Below, piece after piece: positions 31,362 to 40,266 of a stretch of 64,000 nt of DNA (the first letter of the stretch is position 1; every line of letters starts with the position of its first letter). The position numbers and the translations under genes were made by a program. The notes below the pieces were generated by a model that was given only the letters and a program-made list of their open reading frames with translations, was not told the DNA's origin and did not search any database. Location: assembly GCF_033096465.1 (NCBI RefSeq), contig NZ_AP028156.1, forward strand, positions 615,501 to 679,500, read 5' to 3'. Source of the DNA: Blautia luti (GTDB lineage Bacteria > Bacillota > Clostridia > Lachnospirales > Lachnospiraceae).

Positions 31362-33131
31362 ATGGATTTTTTTAGTATATTAACATTAATCGGAGGTCTG
31401 GCACTGTTTTTGTATGGAATGAATGCAATGGGCGATGGCCTTGCGAAAGTTTCCGGCGGTAAGCTGGAGAAAATTCTTGAAAATCTTACATCAAGTCCAA
31501 TTAAAGCAGTATTGCTGGGAGCGGGAGTGACTGCTGTTATACAGTCGTCATCGGCTACAACAGTTATGGTAGTTGGTTTCGTAAACTCCGGAATTATGAA
31601 ACTGTCCCAGGCAGTAGGCGTGATCATGGGTGCAAATATCGGTACTACGGTCACATCCTGGATCTTAAGTCTGACAGGTATCCAGAGTGATAACTTTATC
31701 ATCCGTATGTTTAAACCAACTTCATTTTCACCAATCCTTGCGATCATTGGTGTCATATTTATCCTGTTTATCAATGATTCAAAGAAGAAAGACGTTGGAA
31801 CGATTTTCATTGGTTTTGCCATTCTGATGTACGGCATGGACATGATGAGTTCTGCTGTAAAGCCACTTGCAGAAGTTCCGGAATTTACAAACCTGTTACT
31901 TAAGTTTTCCAACCCGTTACTTGGTGTTCTGGCAGGTGCACTTCTCACTGCAGTGATCCAGTCATCTTCTGCATCCGTCGGTATTCTGCAGGCACTCTGT
32001 CTCACCGGTGCAGTGCCGTTCAGTGCAGCAATCCCGATCATCATGGGACAGAACATCGGTACCTGTATCACAGCGATCCTTTCTGCAATCGGTGCGAAAA
32101 AGAATGCCAAACGTGCAGCAGCAGTACATCTTTACTTTAACCTGATCGGTACCGTGATCTTTATGACTGTTTTCTATATTATAAATGCAATCGTCGGATT
32201 TTCATTCTTCCATCAGTCAGCAACACCTGCAGGAATTGCGATCATCCACAGTGTATTTAACATCACTGCAACGATCATCCTGCTTCCTTTTGCAAAAGGA
32301 CTGGAGAAACTTGCCTGTCTCACTATCAGAGACAAAAAAGAAGATGTTGCTGTTTCCGCAGAGGACAAGGAGTTTATGATCCTGGAGCCACGTTTTCTTG
32401 AAAAACCGGCATTTGCAGTAGAGCAGAGCCGGAATGCAGCCAGAAAAATGGCAGAAGAATCCCACAATGCATTGTTTACAGCGCTGAAACTTGTGGATAA
32501 ATACAGTGAAGATGATGTAGAACGTGTGCAGAATATGGAAGCCAAGGTAGACCGTTATGAAGATGAACTGGGAACTTATCTGGTAAAATTAAGTCACAAA
32601 GATATTTCAGAGGCAGACAGCCACAGTCTTTCCATTATGCTCCATTGCATCGGAGACTTTGAACGAATTTCCGATCATGCGGTAAATATTAAGGAATCTG
32701 CACAGGAACTCCACAAAAAAGGTCTGAAATTCTCTGCAAGTGCAAAGAAAGACTTGGAGATACTTGGCGAAGCAGTAGAAGATATTGTGAATACTGCCTA
32801 TGAAGTTTTTGACAAACAGGATATGAAACTTGCGGAAAAGATCGAACCGCTGGAAGAAGTGATCGATGAACTTTCAAAAGAGATGAAACGCCGCCATGTA
32901 CAGAGACTGCGAAGCGGAGAATGTACCATTGAGATGGGCTTTATCCTTTCAGATATTACAACCTGCCTGGAACGTGTGGCAGATCATTGTTCAAACATTG
33001 GTGTGTGCGTAACACAGGTAAATGAGGATCTGTATGATACTCACAGCCATCTGAACACTGTCAAGAGCCATCCGGACGAAACATTTTATCGCGAACTGGA
33101 AGATGCACGAATCAAATATCAACTTTCATAA
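31362..33131 (+). CDS. Na+/phosphate cotransporter with PhoU-like domain
   Basis: A 589-residue protein. The membrane part (residues 1 to about 320) has the two inverted Na_Pi_cotrans repeats, each with the QSSSA motif: GVTAVIQSSSATTVMVVGF and LLTAVIQSSSASVGILQAL. The cytoplasmic part (about 345-560) is a helical PhoU-like domain with ERISDHAVNI and ERVADHCSNI repeats. It imports phosphate with sodium; the PhoU-like tail probably senses or limits uptake. The start follows AAGGAGAATAACC. PhoP-box-like repeats precede it and a PhoPR-type pair follows. Confidence 0.9.
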   Translation: MDFFSILTLIGGLALFLYGMNAMGDGLAKVSGGKLEKILENLTSSPIKAVLLGAGVTAVIQSSSATTVMVVGFVNSGIMKLSQAVGVIMGANIGTTVTSWILSLTGIQSDNFIIRMFKPTSFSPILAIIGVIFILFINDSKKKDVGTIFIGFAILMYGMDMMSSAVKPLAEVPEFTNLLLKFSNPLLGVLAGALLTAVIQSSSASVGILQALCLTGAVPFSAAIPIIMGQNIGTCITAILSAIGAKKNAKRAAAVHLYFNLIGTVIFMTVFYIINAIVGFSFFHQSATPAGIAIIHSVFNITATIILLPFAKGLEKLACLTIRDKKEDVAVSAEDKEFMILEPRFLEKPAFAVEQSRNAARKMAEESHNALFTALKLVDKYSEDDVERVQNMEAKVDRYEDELGTYLVKLSHKDISEADSHSLSIMLHCIGDFERISDHAVNIKESAQELHKKGLKFSASAKKDLEILGEAVEDIVNTAYEVFDKQDMKLAEKIEPLEEVIDELSKEMKRRHVQRLRSGECTIEMGFILSDITTCLERVADHCSNIGVCVTQVNEDLYDTHSHLNTVKSHPDETFYRELEDARIKYQLS

Positions 33132-33136
33132 GAGTA

Positions 33137-33207
33137 GAAAATCCGGGCACTTTGGAGTATCTAAGAGAGATATTTCAAAGAAAATGGCCGGATTTTCCGC
33201 TTTATAA
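33137..33207 (+). terminator. Terminator-like hairpin after the Na/Pi gene
   Basis: GAAAATCCGG (33137-33146) pairs with CCGGATTTTC (33188-33197), 10 bp, with a long loop of about 41 nt. The T-tract is weak. Confidence 0.5.
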
Positions 33208-33217
33208 AAGAGAGGTG

Positions 33218-33262
33218 TATACAAGTCAGGTACTTGTATAAGCGGGAAAAAATAAGTATACT
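33218..33262 (+). promoter_or_regulatory. Promoter and candidate operator of the two-component system
   Basis: TTGTAT (33234-33239), 17 bp, TATACT (33257-33262). TATACAAGT (33218-33226) and ACTTGTATA (33232-33240) form a perfect 9-bp inverted repeat over the -35 box. Confidence 0.6.
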
Positions 33263-33324
33263 GAATTTATATGTTTAACTGGATCAGGCTCGGCTTGATC
33301 AGAACAAAGGGGAAAGGTGAAACA

Positions 33325-33993
33325 ATGATCTATTGTGTAGAAGATGAACGTAATATCAGGGAACTTCTTATTTATACATTGGAAACAACCGGATTTAAAG
33401 CAAGAGGATTCGGGAACGGTGCAGAGCTGATGCAGGCACTGAAAGAAGAAATCCCGGAACTGATCCTGCTGGATATCATGCTTCCGGGAGATGATGGATA
33501 TACCATTCTGAAACAGCTGAAAGGCATGCCCTCTGTAAAAAATGTTCCGGTGATCATGGTTACTGCCAAGGAAGCGGAATTTGATAAGGTAAGAGGACTG
33601 GAAGGCGGCGCAGACGACTATATTACCAAACCTTTTGGCATGATGGAGTTTGTGGCAAGGGTGAAAGCAGTCCTGAGACGGAGTGCACGTCAGAATGAAG
33701 ATAGGGAACTTCATTTCGGAGAGCTTTATCTGAATGTGGGACGTCATGAGGTGCGCTGGAAAGAAGAAAAGATCGACCTTACCAGAAAAGAATTCGAGCT
33801 TCTTCAGTATCTGATGGAAAATAAAGGCCTGGTCATGACCAGAAACCAGATCCTCTGCCATGTGTGGGGATATGATTTTGACGGAGAGACCAGAACTGTG
33901 GATGTGCATGTGAGAACCCTTCGCCAGAAACTTGGAGATGCCGGAAATCTGATAGAGACTGTCCGGGGTGTGGGATACAGGATAGGAGCATAA
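33325..33993 (+). CDS. phoP: Response regulator, OmpR/PhoB family (PhoP-like)
   Basis: A 222-residue regulator with a receiver domain (residues 1-115; acidic pair EDE at the start, phosphoryl-accepting Asp in LILLDIMLPG, Thr in MVTAKE, Lys in TKPFGM) and a winged-helix DNA-binding domain (about 125-220; LTRKEFELLQYLMENKG, VDVHVRTLRQKLGD). ATG 33325 follows AAAGGGGAAAGGTG. The histidine kinase gene begins 1 bp after its stop. Neighbouring phosphate transport suggests PhoP rather than another OmpR type, which is context, not proof. Confidence 0.88.
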   Translation: MIYCVEDERNIRELLIYTLETTGFKARGFGNGAELMQALKEEIPELILLDIMLPGDDGYTILKQLKGMPSVKNVPVIMVTAKEAEFDKVRGLEGGADDYITKPFGMMEFVARVKAVLRRSARQNEDRELHFGELYLNVGRHEVRWKEEKIDLTRKEFELLQYLMENKGLVMTRNQILCHVWGYDFDGETRTVDVHVRTLRQKLGDAGNLIETVRGVGYRIGA

Positions 33994-33994
33994 T

Positions 33995-35338
33995 ATGAAG
34001 CAGAGAATATTCAGCCATACCAGTTTTCTTATTATTTTGTCGGTGATACTTACTTTCCTGGCAGCAGGAACAGTCATGTACAACAGATATGATCTTTATA
34101 TGAAACAGGGAGTGCGGGATGAGGTTGCATATATCCGGACAGGACTGGAAGAGGATGGAGAAGGTTTTCTTACCAGCAAAGTCGGGGATGCGACCAGCAG
34201 CAGGATCACACTTCTGGGAAAAGACGGCAGTGTGCTGTTTGACAGCATTGAGGATCCCTCTGAGATGGAAAATCACAGCAACAGACCGGAATTTATTGAG
34301 GCTGAGAAAAACGGATTCAGTGAAATGGTGCGATATTCGGATACCCTTTCCAAGCAGACTTTCTACTATGCAGTCAGATTGGATGACGGACAGATCCTCA
34401 GGGTGGCCAAGACCACAGACAGTCTGCTTATGACAATGGTATCCAGTTTCCTGCTTCTGGGAGGACTGGTATGTGTGATCCTTATGATCGAAATCTTTCT
34501 GGTGCAGAAACAGACCAGGAAGCTGATCGAGCCTATTAATCAGATCGATCTGGAACAACCTCTGAATGATGTCTGCTATGAGGAACTGCGGCCTCTGCTT
34601 TTTCGTCTGGATCAGCAGAACAGACAGATCCAGAAGCAGCTGGAAGATCTGAAAAACGCGGAGAGTGTGCGCAAGGAATTCACTGCCAATGTTTCCCATG
34701 AACTGAAGACTCCGCTTATGTCTATTTCCGGATATGCAGAGCTTATGATGAATGGAATGGTTCCGTCGGATAAGGTGCAGGATTTTTCCGGAAGGATCTA
34801 TCACGAATCTGAGAGATTATCCAATCTGGTGGCAGATATCATACAGCTTTCCAGATTGGATGAGAAGAACGGGGAAACCATGTTTGAACCGGTGGATATC
34901 GGAGAACTGGGACAGGATGTGATCAATAATCTGCAGAATTGTGCAGGGAAGAAACAGATTGAGCTGAAATACAGCGGCGGCAGTGCCAAGGTAGAGGGAG
35001 TGCGTCATGTGCTTTATGAAATGCTCTATAATATTACGGATAATGCCATCCGGTATACACCGGAAGGAGGAGAAGTAAAGGTATTTGTGGGAAAACTTAA
35101 CGGGAAACCTTATTTCCGTGTGGAAGATAACGGAATTGGCATTCCGGAGAGTGAACAGCAGAGGATTTTTGAACGTTTTTACAGAGTGGATAAAAGCCAT
35201 TCCAGGGAGACCGGAGGTACAGGTCTTGGTCTGTCCATCGTGAAACATGGAGCAGTCCTGCATCATGCCAAAATTCTCCTGGACAGTGAGCCGGGCAGAG
35301 GAACGAAGATGGAGATCCTGTTTAACCAAATCAAGTAA
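33995..35338 (+). CDS. phoR: Sensor histidine kinase (PhoR-like)
   Basis: A 447-residue membrane kinase. Two transmembrane segments (about 10-30 and 145-168) enclose an extracellular sensor of some 115 residues. Then come the phospho-acceptor helix FTANVSHELKTPLMSISGYA (His at about 237) and the ATPase domain with N box ITDNAIRYTPEGG, G1 VEDNGIGIPE, F box RFYRVDKSHSR and G2 GGTGLGLSIVKH, all intact. A PAS domain, frequent in PhoR, is not obvious. Together with the regulator it likely controls the phosphate genes of this window. Confidence 0.88.
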   Translation: MKQRIFSHTSFLIILSVILTFLAAGTVMYNRYDLYMKQGVRDEVAYIRTGLEEDGEGFLTSKVGDATSSRITLLGKDGSVLFDSIEDPSEMENHSNRPEFIEAEKNGFSEMVRYSDTLSKQTFYYAVRLDDGQILRVAKTTDSLLMTMVSSFLLLGGLVCVILMIEIFLVQKQTRKLIEPINQIDLEQPLNDVCYEELRPLLFRLDQQNRQIQKQLEDLKNAESVRKEFTANVSHELKTPLMSISGYAELMMNGMVPSDKVQDFSGRIYHESERLSNLVADIIQLSRLDEKNGETMFEPVDIGELGQDVINNLQNCAGKKQIELKYSGGSAKVEGVRHVLYEMLYNITDNAIRYTPEGGEVKVFVGKLNGKPYFRVEDNGIGIPESEQQRIFERFYRVDKSHSRETGGTGLGLSIVKHGAVLHHAKILLDSEPGRGTKMEILFNQIK

Positions 35339-35372
35339 GTTTCCTGCTTCAATTGCGAATATCTGCTTGACA
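35329..35372 (+). repeat. Partial copy of the 17.6-kb structured repeat
   Basis: AATCAAGTAAGTTTCCTGCTTCAATT joins directly to GCGAATATCTGCTTGA. These match the two ends of the element at 17604-17765 with the middle missing. It overlaps the stop region of the kinase gene. Confidence 0.5.
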
Positions 35373-35477
35373 AATTAAGGGCTGCGTGCTCCATTTCAGA
35401 CAGAGTGATAATTTAGGGGATTGACACACAGGGAATTATTAGAGAAAATAAACTCATAACAGGAGGGTATTTTCGGT

Positions 35478-36749
35478 ATGAAAAAATGGAGAAGTATTGC
35501 AGCAGGAGCGGGATGTTTTTCCCTGTTGTTCACAGCGGGGACAGTTCCTGTATCAGCCTCAGATGAGATCACAGAGATCCCCGAGCAGAGTATCGTGTAC
35601 TGGTCCATGTGGGAAGATGATGAACCCCAGGCAGATGTGATCAGGGAAGCCGCAGAGGCCTATGAGGAAGCCACGGGAATTTCTGTGGAAATAGAATGGA
35701 AGGGGAGAAAAATCTCCGACCTTATCGGACCTGCGCTGGATGCAGGGGAGGAAATAGACCTTTTTGACGATGATTACCAGAGAATGATCCAGGATCACAG
35801 CAGATATCTTACAGAGCTGGATAAGATGGCAGAGACCATGAATTATCAGACGCACATTATGCCGATACTCAGGGAACAGATGAAAAAGTGGAATAAAGAA
35901 CAGCTTCTGACCATGCCTTACCAGCCCTATATTACAGGAGTATGGTATGACAGAGAACTGTGGGAAGAGGCAGGTTTTACAGAGGATGATATTCCGGAAA
36001 CTTGGGAAGGACTTCTGAAGGTATGCAGAAAGATAAAAAACAGTGACAGTGGCCTGAATGCCATGACCTGTGACGAGAATGCAGTAGACCTGCTCTATGG
36101 TTATCAGCTTGCCAGATATATTGGACAGGATGCCGTACTCAGAGTGATCCGCAATGGAACCTGGGATCAGGTTCCGGAGGCTCTCCAGGCTGCGAAGGAT
36201 ATCAGAACTCTTTTTTTCGCAGGATATATGAGCAAAGAAGCGCCTGCCCCTGAACATGAAGGACAGAATGAGATTGGAAACGGAGAATCTGTTATGGTGT
36301 TGCAGGGATCCTGGGCACCGGATGAGATCATGAAGGAAACAGATTCTCAGATCCAGTGGGGATTTTTTCCGTGGCCTGCCCCGGCAGAGGGAAAAGACGG
36401 AACAGAAGGTGTGATGATTGGCGCACAGGGCTTCGGGATCACAGAGAGTTCTGAGAAAAAGCAGGAGAGTTTTGATTTCGCGTACTCTTTGTGCACCGGA
36501 GAATATGATATGAAAATGACAGAAACCGTAAATTCCATTCCGGCAGATTCGGATTTTACCCAGTGGCCGGAAGCGATCGCAGATGCCAGAACTTATCTGG
36601 AAAACATGACTACCCCTTATATGTGGGCTGCAGGTCTGGAGAGAAGTGAAGGTTATAAAGAGGAAATCCGCGAGGAACTTCTGAGATTGGTCAGACTTAC
36701 GGAGACACCGGAGGAATTCATCGCTCATCTCAGTGAAATCACAGGATAA
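35478..36749 (+). CDS. Extracellular solute-binding protein (family 1), orphan
   Basis: A 423-residue binding protein of the sugar/polyol ABC type. A signal peptide ends near VSA-SD (residue 27); a cysteine at 13 lies too early and in the wrong context for a lipobox. The mature part has VYWSMWEDDEPQADVIREAA (start of lobe 1), YQPYITGVWYDRELWEEAGF (a family hallmark) and SVMVLQGSWAPDEI. There are no permease or ATPase genes beside it, so it either uses another system or serves as a sensor for the two-component system just upstream. AGGAGGGTATTTTCGGT precedes the ATG. Confidence 0.8.
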   Translation: MKKWRSIAAGAGCFSLLFTAGTVPVSASDEITEIPEQSIVYWSMWEDDEPQADVIREAAEAYEEATGISVEIEWKGRKISDLIGPALDAGEEIDLFDDDYQRMIQDHSRYLTELDKMAETMNYQTHIMPILREQMKKWNKEQLLTMPYQPYITGVWYDRELWEEAGFTEDDIPETWEGLLKVCRKIKNSDSGLNAMTCDENAVDLLYGYQLARYIGQDAVLRVIRNGTWDQVPEALQAAKDIRTLFFAGYMSKEAPAPEHEGQNEIGNGESVMVLQGSWAPDEIMKETDSQIQWGFFPWPAPAEGKDGTEGVMIGAQGFGITESSEKKQESFDFAYSLCTGEYDMKMTETVNSIPADSDFTQWPEAIADARTYLENMTTPYMWAAGLERSEGYKEEIREELLRLVRLTETPEEFIAHLSEITG

Positions 36750-36844
36750 GGGAGAAATTTTGCTCAATAAGAGAAAAAATACCCCAAGAACTCCAAAATG
36801 TGGTAATATAAAACAGAATTAAAAAGAAAAAGGGGATTGTTATT

Positions 36845-37762
36845 ATGAAACAACCAGTATTAGTAGTAATGGCTGCTGGCATGGGAAGCCGTTATGGTGG
36901 TCTGAAGCAGATCGATCCTGTAGATAAAGAAGGGCATATCATCATGGACTTTTCTGTTTATGATGCAGTAAAAGCCGGATTCAAAAAAGTAATCTTTATT
37001 ATCAAGAAAGAAAACGAAGCTGATTTTAAAGCTGCGATCGGAGACAGGCTGAGAAAACATCTGGATGTGACTTATGTATTTCAGGATCTTAAGAACCTTC
37101 CAGAGGGCTATGAGGTTCCTGAAGGAAGAGTCAAACCCTGGGGAACAGGTCATGCGGTATTAAGCTGTATTGATGAGATCGACGAACCATTTGCCGTGAT
37201 CAATGCAGATGATTATTACGGAGCAAATGCTTTCAGGATGGCGTATGATTTCCTGACACAGAATCAGGATGAGGATGGCATCTACAGATATATGATGGTA
37301 GGATATAAGCTTGAGAATACTCTGACAGAGAATGGTCATGTGGCCAGAGGCGTTTGCGTGACAGATGAAGAAGGACATTTGCAGAAGATTCATGAGCGTA
37401 CTCATATCGAAAGACATGAGGGTAATGTTGCCTATACAGAAGATGAGGGCAAAACATGGACCGCTTTACCGCAGGATAGTACGGTTTCCATGAACATGTG
37501 GGGATTTTCAGAAAGCATTCTGAAGGAATTAAAAGCAAGATTCCCGAAATTCCTGGAGGAAAATCTTCCGGTAAATCCTATGAAATGTGAATATTTTCTG
37601 CCGTTTGTAGTAGATGAGCTTCTGGGCGAAAACAAGGCAACTGTAAAGGTTCTTAAATCCATGGATAAGTGGTATGGAGTCACCTATAAAGAGGATAAGC
37701 CGGTAGTTGTGGCTGCAATCCAGAGAATGAAAGATGAAGGATTATATCCGCAGGATTTTTAA
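36845..37762 (+). CDS. Sugar-phosphate nucleotidyltransferase
   Basis: A 305-residue protein with the nucleotidyltransferase fold: the NTP-binding loop VVMAAGMGSRYGGLKQIDPV (residues about 7-26) and the metal-binding AVINADDYYG (about 118). The C-terminal half is family specific, with CEYFLPFVVDELL. It belongs to the group that transfers a nucleotide to a sugar 1-phosphate; the exact sugar is not clear. The gene stands 180 bp before galE, so a role in making UDP-sugars is likely. AAAGGGG precedes the ATG. Confidence 0.8.
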   Translation: MKQPVLVVMAAGMGSRYGGLKQIDPVDKEGHIIMDFSVYDAVKAGFKKVIFIIKKENEADFKAAIGDRLRKHLDVTYVFQDLKNLPEGYEVPEGRVKPWGTGHAVLSCIDEIDEPFAVINADDYYGANAFRMAYDFLTQNQDEDGIYRYMMVGYKLENTLTENGHVARGVCVTDEEGHLQKIHERTHIERHEGNVAYTEDEGKTWTALPQDSTVSMNMWGFSESILKELKARFPKFLEENLPVNPMKCEYFLPFVVDELLGENKATVKVLKSMDKWYGVTYKEDKPVVVAAIQRMKDEGLYPQDF

Positions 37763-37943
37763 GATTCCGCTCAGAATTTTCAAGGATATTACAGATACTG
37801 TGAACTAGTATAATGATTGTAATAAAGAGCTGGTATATCGTTATTTACGAAACGATGTACTGGAAATGAACTTACAGAAAACAAAGGCTGTTACTGCCCA
37901 GAACATGGGCAACAGACAGCAGACTGATTAGGAGGAGATTATT

Positions 37944-38960
37944 ATGGCAATTTTAGTTACAGGTGGAGCAGGTTATATCGGCAGCCATACAGTTGTGGAA
38001 CTGCAGAATGCCGGATATGATGTAGTGGTTCTGGATAACTTAAGCAATGCAAGCGAGAAATCTCTGGAAAGAGTATCCAAACTTACAGGAAAACCAGTGA
38101 AGTTCTATAAAGCGGATATTCTGGATCGTAATGCTTTAAATGAAATTTTTGATAAAGAAGATATTGATTCCTGCATCCATTTCGCAGGACTGAAGGCTGT
38201 AGGAGAATCCGTTGTAAAGCCGTGGGAATACTATGAGAATAATATTTCCGGTACTTTAACACTGGTAGATGTGATGAGAAAACATAATGTAAAGAACATT
38301 ATCTTCTCTTCCTCTGCAACTGTATATGGAGATCCGGCTATCATCCCGATCACAGAGGAGTGCCCGAAAGGACAGTGTACAAACCCATACGGATGGACCA
38401 AATCCATGCTGGAGCAGATCCTGACAGACATCCAGAAAGCAGATCCGGAATGGAACGTAGTTCTGCTTCGTTACTTCAACCCGATCGGTGCTCACAAGAG
38501 CGGAACCATCGGAGAGAATCCAAACGGTATCCCGAATAACCTGATGCCATACATCACACAGGTTGCAGTAGGCAAACTGAAAGAACTTGGTGTATTCGGA
38601 AACGATTACGATACTCCGGACGGAACAGGTGTAAGAGATTATATCCATGTAGTTGATCTTGCCAAGGGACATGTAAAAGCCCTCAAGAAGATCGAAGACA
38701 ACTCCGGATTAAGCATCTATAACCTTGGTACAGGAAAAGGCTACAGTGTTCTTGATATCGTAAAGAATTTCGAAGCTGCTACAGGCGTTAAGATCCCATA
38801 TGTGATCAAACCGCGCCGTGCAGGTGACATCGCAACATGCTATTCCGATGCTTCCAAAGCAGAGAGAGAACTTGGCTGGAAAGCAGAGAACGGAATTAAG
38901 GAAATGTGCGCAGATTCCTGGAGATGGCAGTCCAATAACCCGAACGGATACGAAGACTGA
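37944..38960 (+). CDS. galE: UDP-glucose 4-epimerase
   Basis: A 338-residue short-chain dehydrogenase-type epimerase, the normal length for GalE. It has the NAD-binding [14 protein letters not shown] (residues 7-20), [11 protein letters not shown] with the catalytic Ser/Thr, [10 protein letters not shown] with the Tyr-x-x-x-Lys pair (about 149-153), and the sugar-binding [11 protein letters not shown] region. It interconverts UDP-glucose and UDP-galactose. A strong AGGAGGAG precedes the ATG. It is followed by a terminator. Confidence 0.94.
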   Translation: MAILVTGGAGYIGSHTVVELQNAGYDVVVLDNLSNASEKSLERVSKLTGKPVKFYKADILDRNALNEIFDKEDIDSCIHFAGLKAVGESVVKPWEYYENNISGTLTLVDVMRKHNVKNIIFSSSATVYGDPAIIPITEECPKGQCTNPYGWTKSMLEQILTDIQKADPEWNVVLLRYFNPIGAHKSGTIGENPNGIPNNLMPYITQVAVGKLKELGVFGNDYDTPDGTGVRDYIHVVDLAKGHVKALKKIEDNSGLSIYNLGTGKGYSVLDIVKNFEAATGVKIPYVIKPRRAGDIATCYSDASKAERELGWKAENGIKEMCADSWRWQSNNPNGYED

Positions 38961-38987
38961 TCAGGACAGAATTCATAAAAAAGTAAA

Positions 38988-39038
38988 AGCAGACCTTACC
39001 GTAGCAGAATATGCAGTTGGTGAGGGCTGCTTTTTTTG
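38988..39038 (+). terminator. Intrinsic terminator after galE
   Basis: AGCAGACCTTACC pairs with GGTGAGGGCTGCT (11 of 13) around an 18-nt loop, then a T7 run. Confidence 0.75.
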
Positions 39039-39211
39039 TATTCCATACAGGAATAGGTTGCTCCTGTTTTTGAATTGCAGGCCATGCCTGGAAAGTGGTA
39101 TTTTATGTATTGAAAAATGATGCATAACAAGTTACATAATAAATAAATTTCAGGCAGATGTCAGAAATACGGCGTCTGTCTGAAATCAGGTAAAGGAGAG
39201 AGAAAAAAGTT

Positions 39212-39316
39212 ATGCCTATTGGAGTAATCATCAACGCATTATCTGTAGTGATCGGAACGGGAATCTATGGTTCGATCGTGGCAGGAATGAGCCGGGAAGA
39301 AAGGATGGATGTTTAG
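39212..39316 (+). pseudogene. 34-residue open frame, probable DUF554 remnant
   Basis: MPIGVIINALSVVIGTGIYG begins like DUF554 membrane proteins, which are some 230 residues, but stops after 34 codons. It has an AAAGGAGAG ribosome binding site and its TAG touches the ATG of the nitrilase gene. It may be a deletion remnant that still serves as a leader for coupling. Confidence 0.4.
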
Positions 39317-40132
39317 ATGAAAATAAAAACAGCTGCGATCCAGATGCATACGGTACCGGATAAAATGGAAAATATACGGACAGCAGGTGCATATATAGAA
39401 AAAGTGAGTGCACAGAAACCGGATTTTGTGATACTGCCGGAAATGTTCTGTTGTCCCTATCAGACGGAAAATTTTCCGGTATATGCAGAGGAAGAGGGAG
39501 GACCGGCGTGGCAGGCAATGTCCGGACTGGCTGAGAAATACCAGATTTATCTTATTGCAGGTTCCATGCCTGAAAGGGATGCGGACGGAAATATTTTTAA
39601 CACTTCCTATATATTTGACAGACAGGGAAAACAGATCGGGAAACATCGGAAAGCCCATCTTTTCGATATCAATGTAAAAGGCGGCCAGTACTTCAGGGAA
39701 TCAGATACTTTGACTCCGGGGGATCATGCTACAGTATTTGATACGGAATTCGGGAAAATGGGCGTTATGATCTGTTATGATATCCGTTTCCCTGAATTTG
39801 CCCGAACAATGGTACTGGACGGTGCGAAAATGATCTTCGTTCCGGCAGCGTTTAACATGACTACAGGCCCTGCGCATTGGGAACTTAGTTTCCGTGCAAG
39901 AGCCCTTGATAACCAGATTTATATGCTTGGATGTGCTCCTGCCAGAGACACACAGGCAGGATATATTTCCTGGGGACATTCCATTGTGTCTGATCCCTGG
40001 GGACAGGTCAGGAAACAGCTGGATGAGAAAGAAGGCATCTTAATAGAAGAAATAGATCTGGATCGGGAAGACCAGATCAGAGAACAGCTTCCATTATTGA
40101 AACACCGCAAATGTGAGATGTATCATTTATAA
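39317..40132 (+). CDS. Carbon-nitrogen hydrolase (nitrilase superfamily), Nit-type amidase
   Basis: A 271-residue amidase with the full catalytic triad: Glu in FVILPEMFC (about residue 42), Lys in KHRKAHLFDI (about 115), and Cys in MICYDIRFPEFAR (about 153). The sequence is of the omega-amidase/deaminated-glutathione amidase group, which removes ammonia from keto-acid amides and repairs side products. The ATG lies directly after a short open frame that carries the ribosome binding site. Exact substrate is not certain. Confidence 0.85.
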   Translation: MKIKTAAIQMHTVPDKMENIRTAGAYIEKVSAQKPDFVILPEMFCCPYQTENFPVYAEEEGGPAWQAMSGLAEKYQIYLIAGSMPERDADGNIFNTSYIFDRQGKQIGKHRKAHLFDINVKGGQYFRESDTLTPGDHATVFDTEFGKMGVMICYDIRFPEFARTMVLDGAKMIFVPAAFNMTTGPAHWELSFRARALDNQIYMLGCAPARDTQAGYISWGHSIVSDPWGQVRKQLDEKEGILIEEIDLDREDQIREQLPLLKHRKCEMYHL

Positions 40133-40266
40133 GAAAGATAAGAGGACACATTTTTTTCGTAAACTGACCATAGATCAAACACATTTATTAGATATAGTAA
40201 TACCACCAACAAAAACAAAAGAACTAAAAAAATAAGAATTATAAAAGTATAAAGCGAGGTATCACT

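Noticed and set aside
35559..36767. 402-codon minus-strand open frame over the solute-binding protein gene
   Set aside because: Antisense to a gene with clear signal peptide and family motifs; the translated sequence is His/Cys/Phe-rich without any motif.
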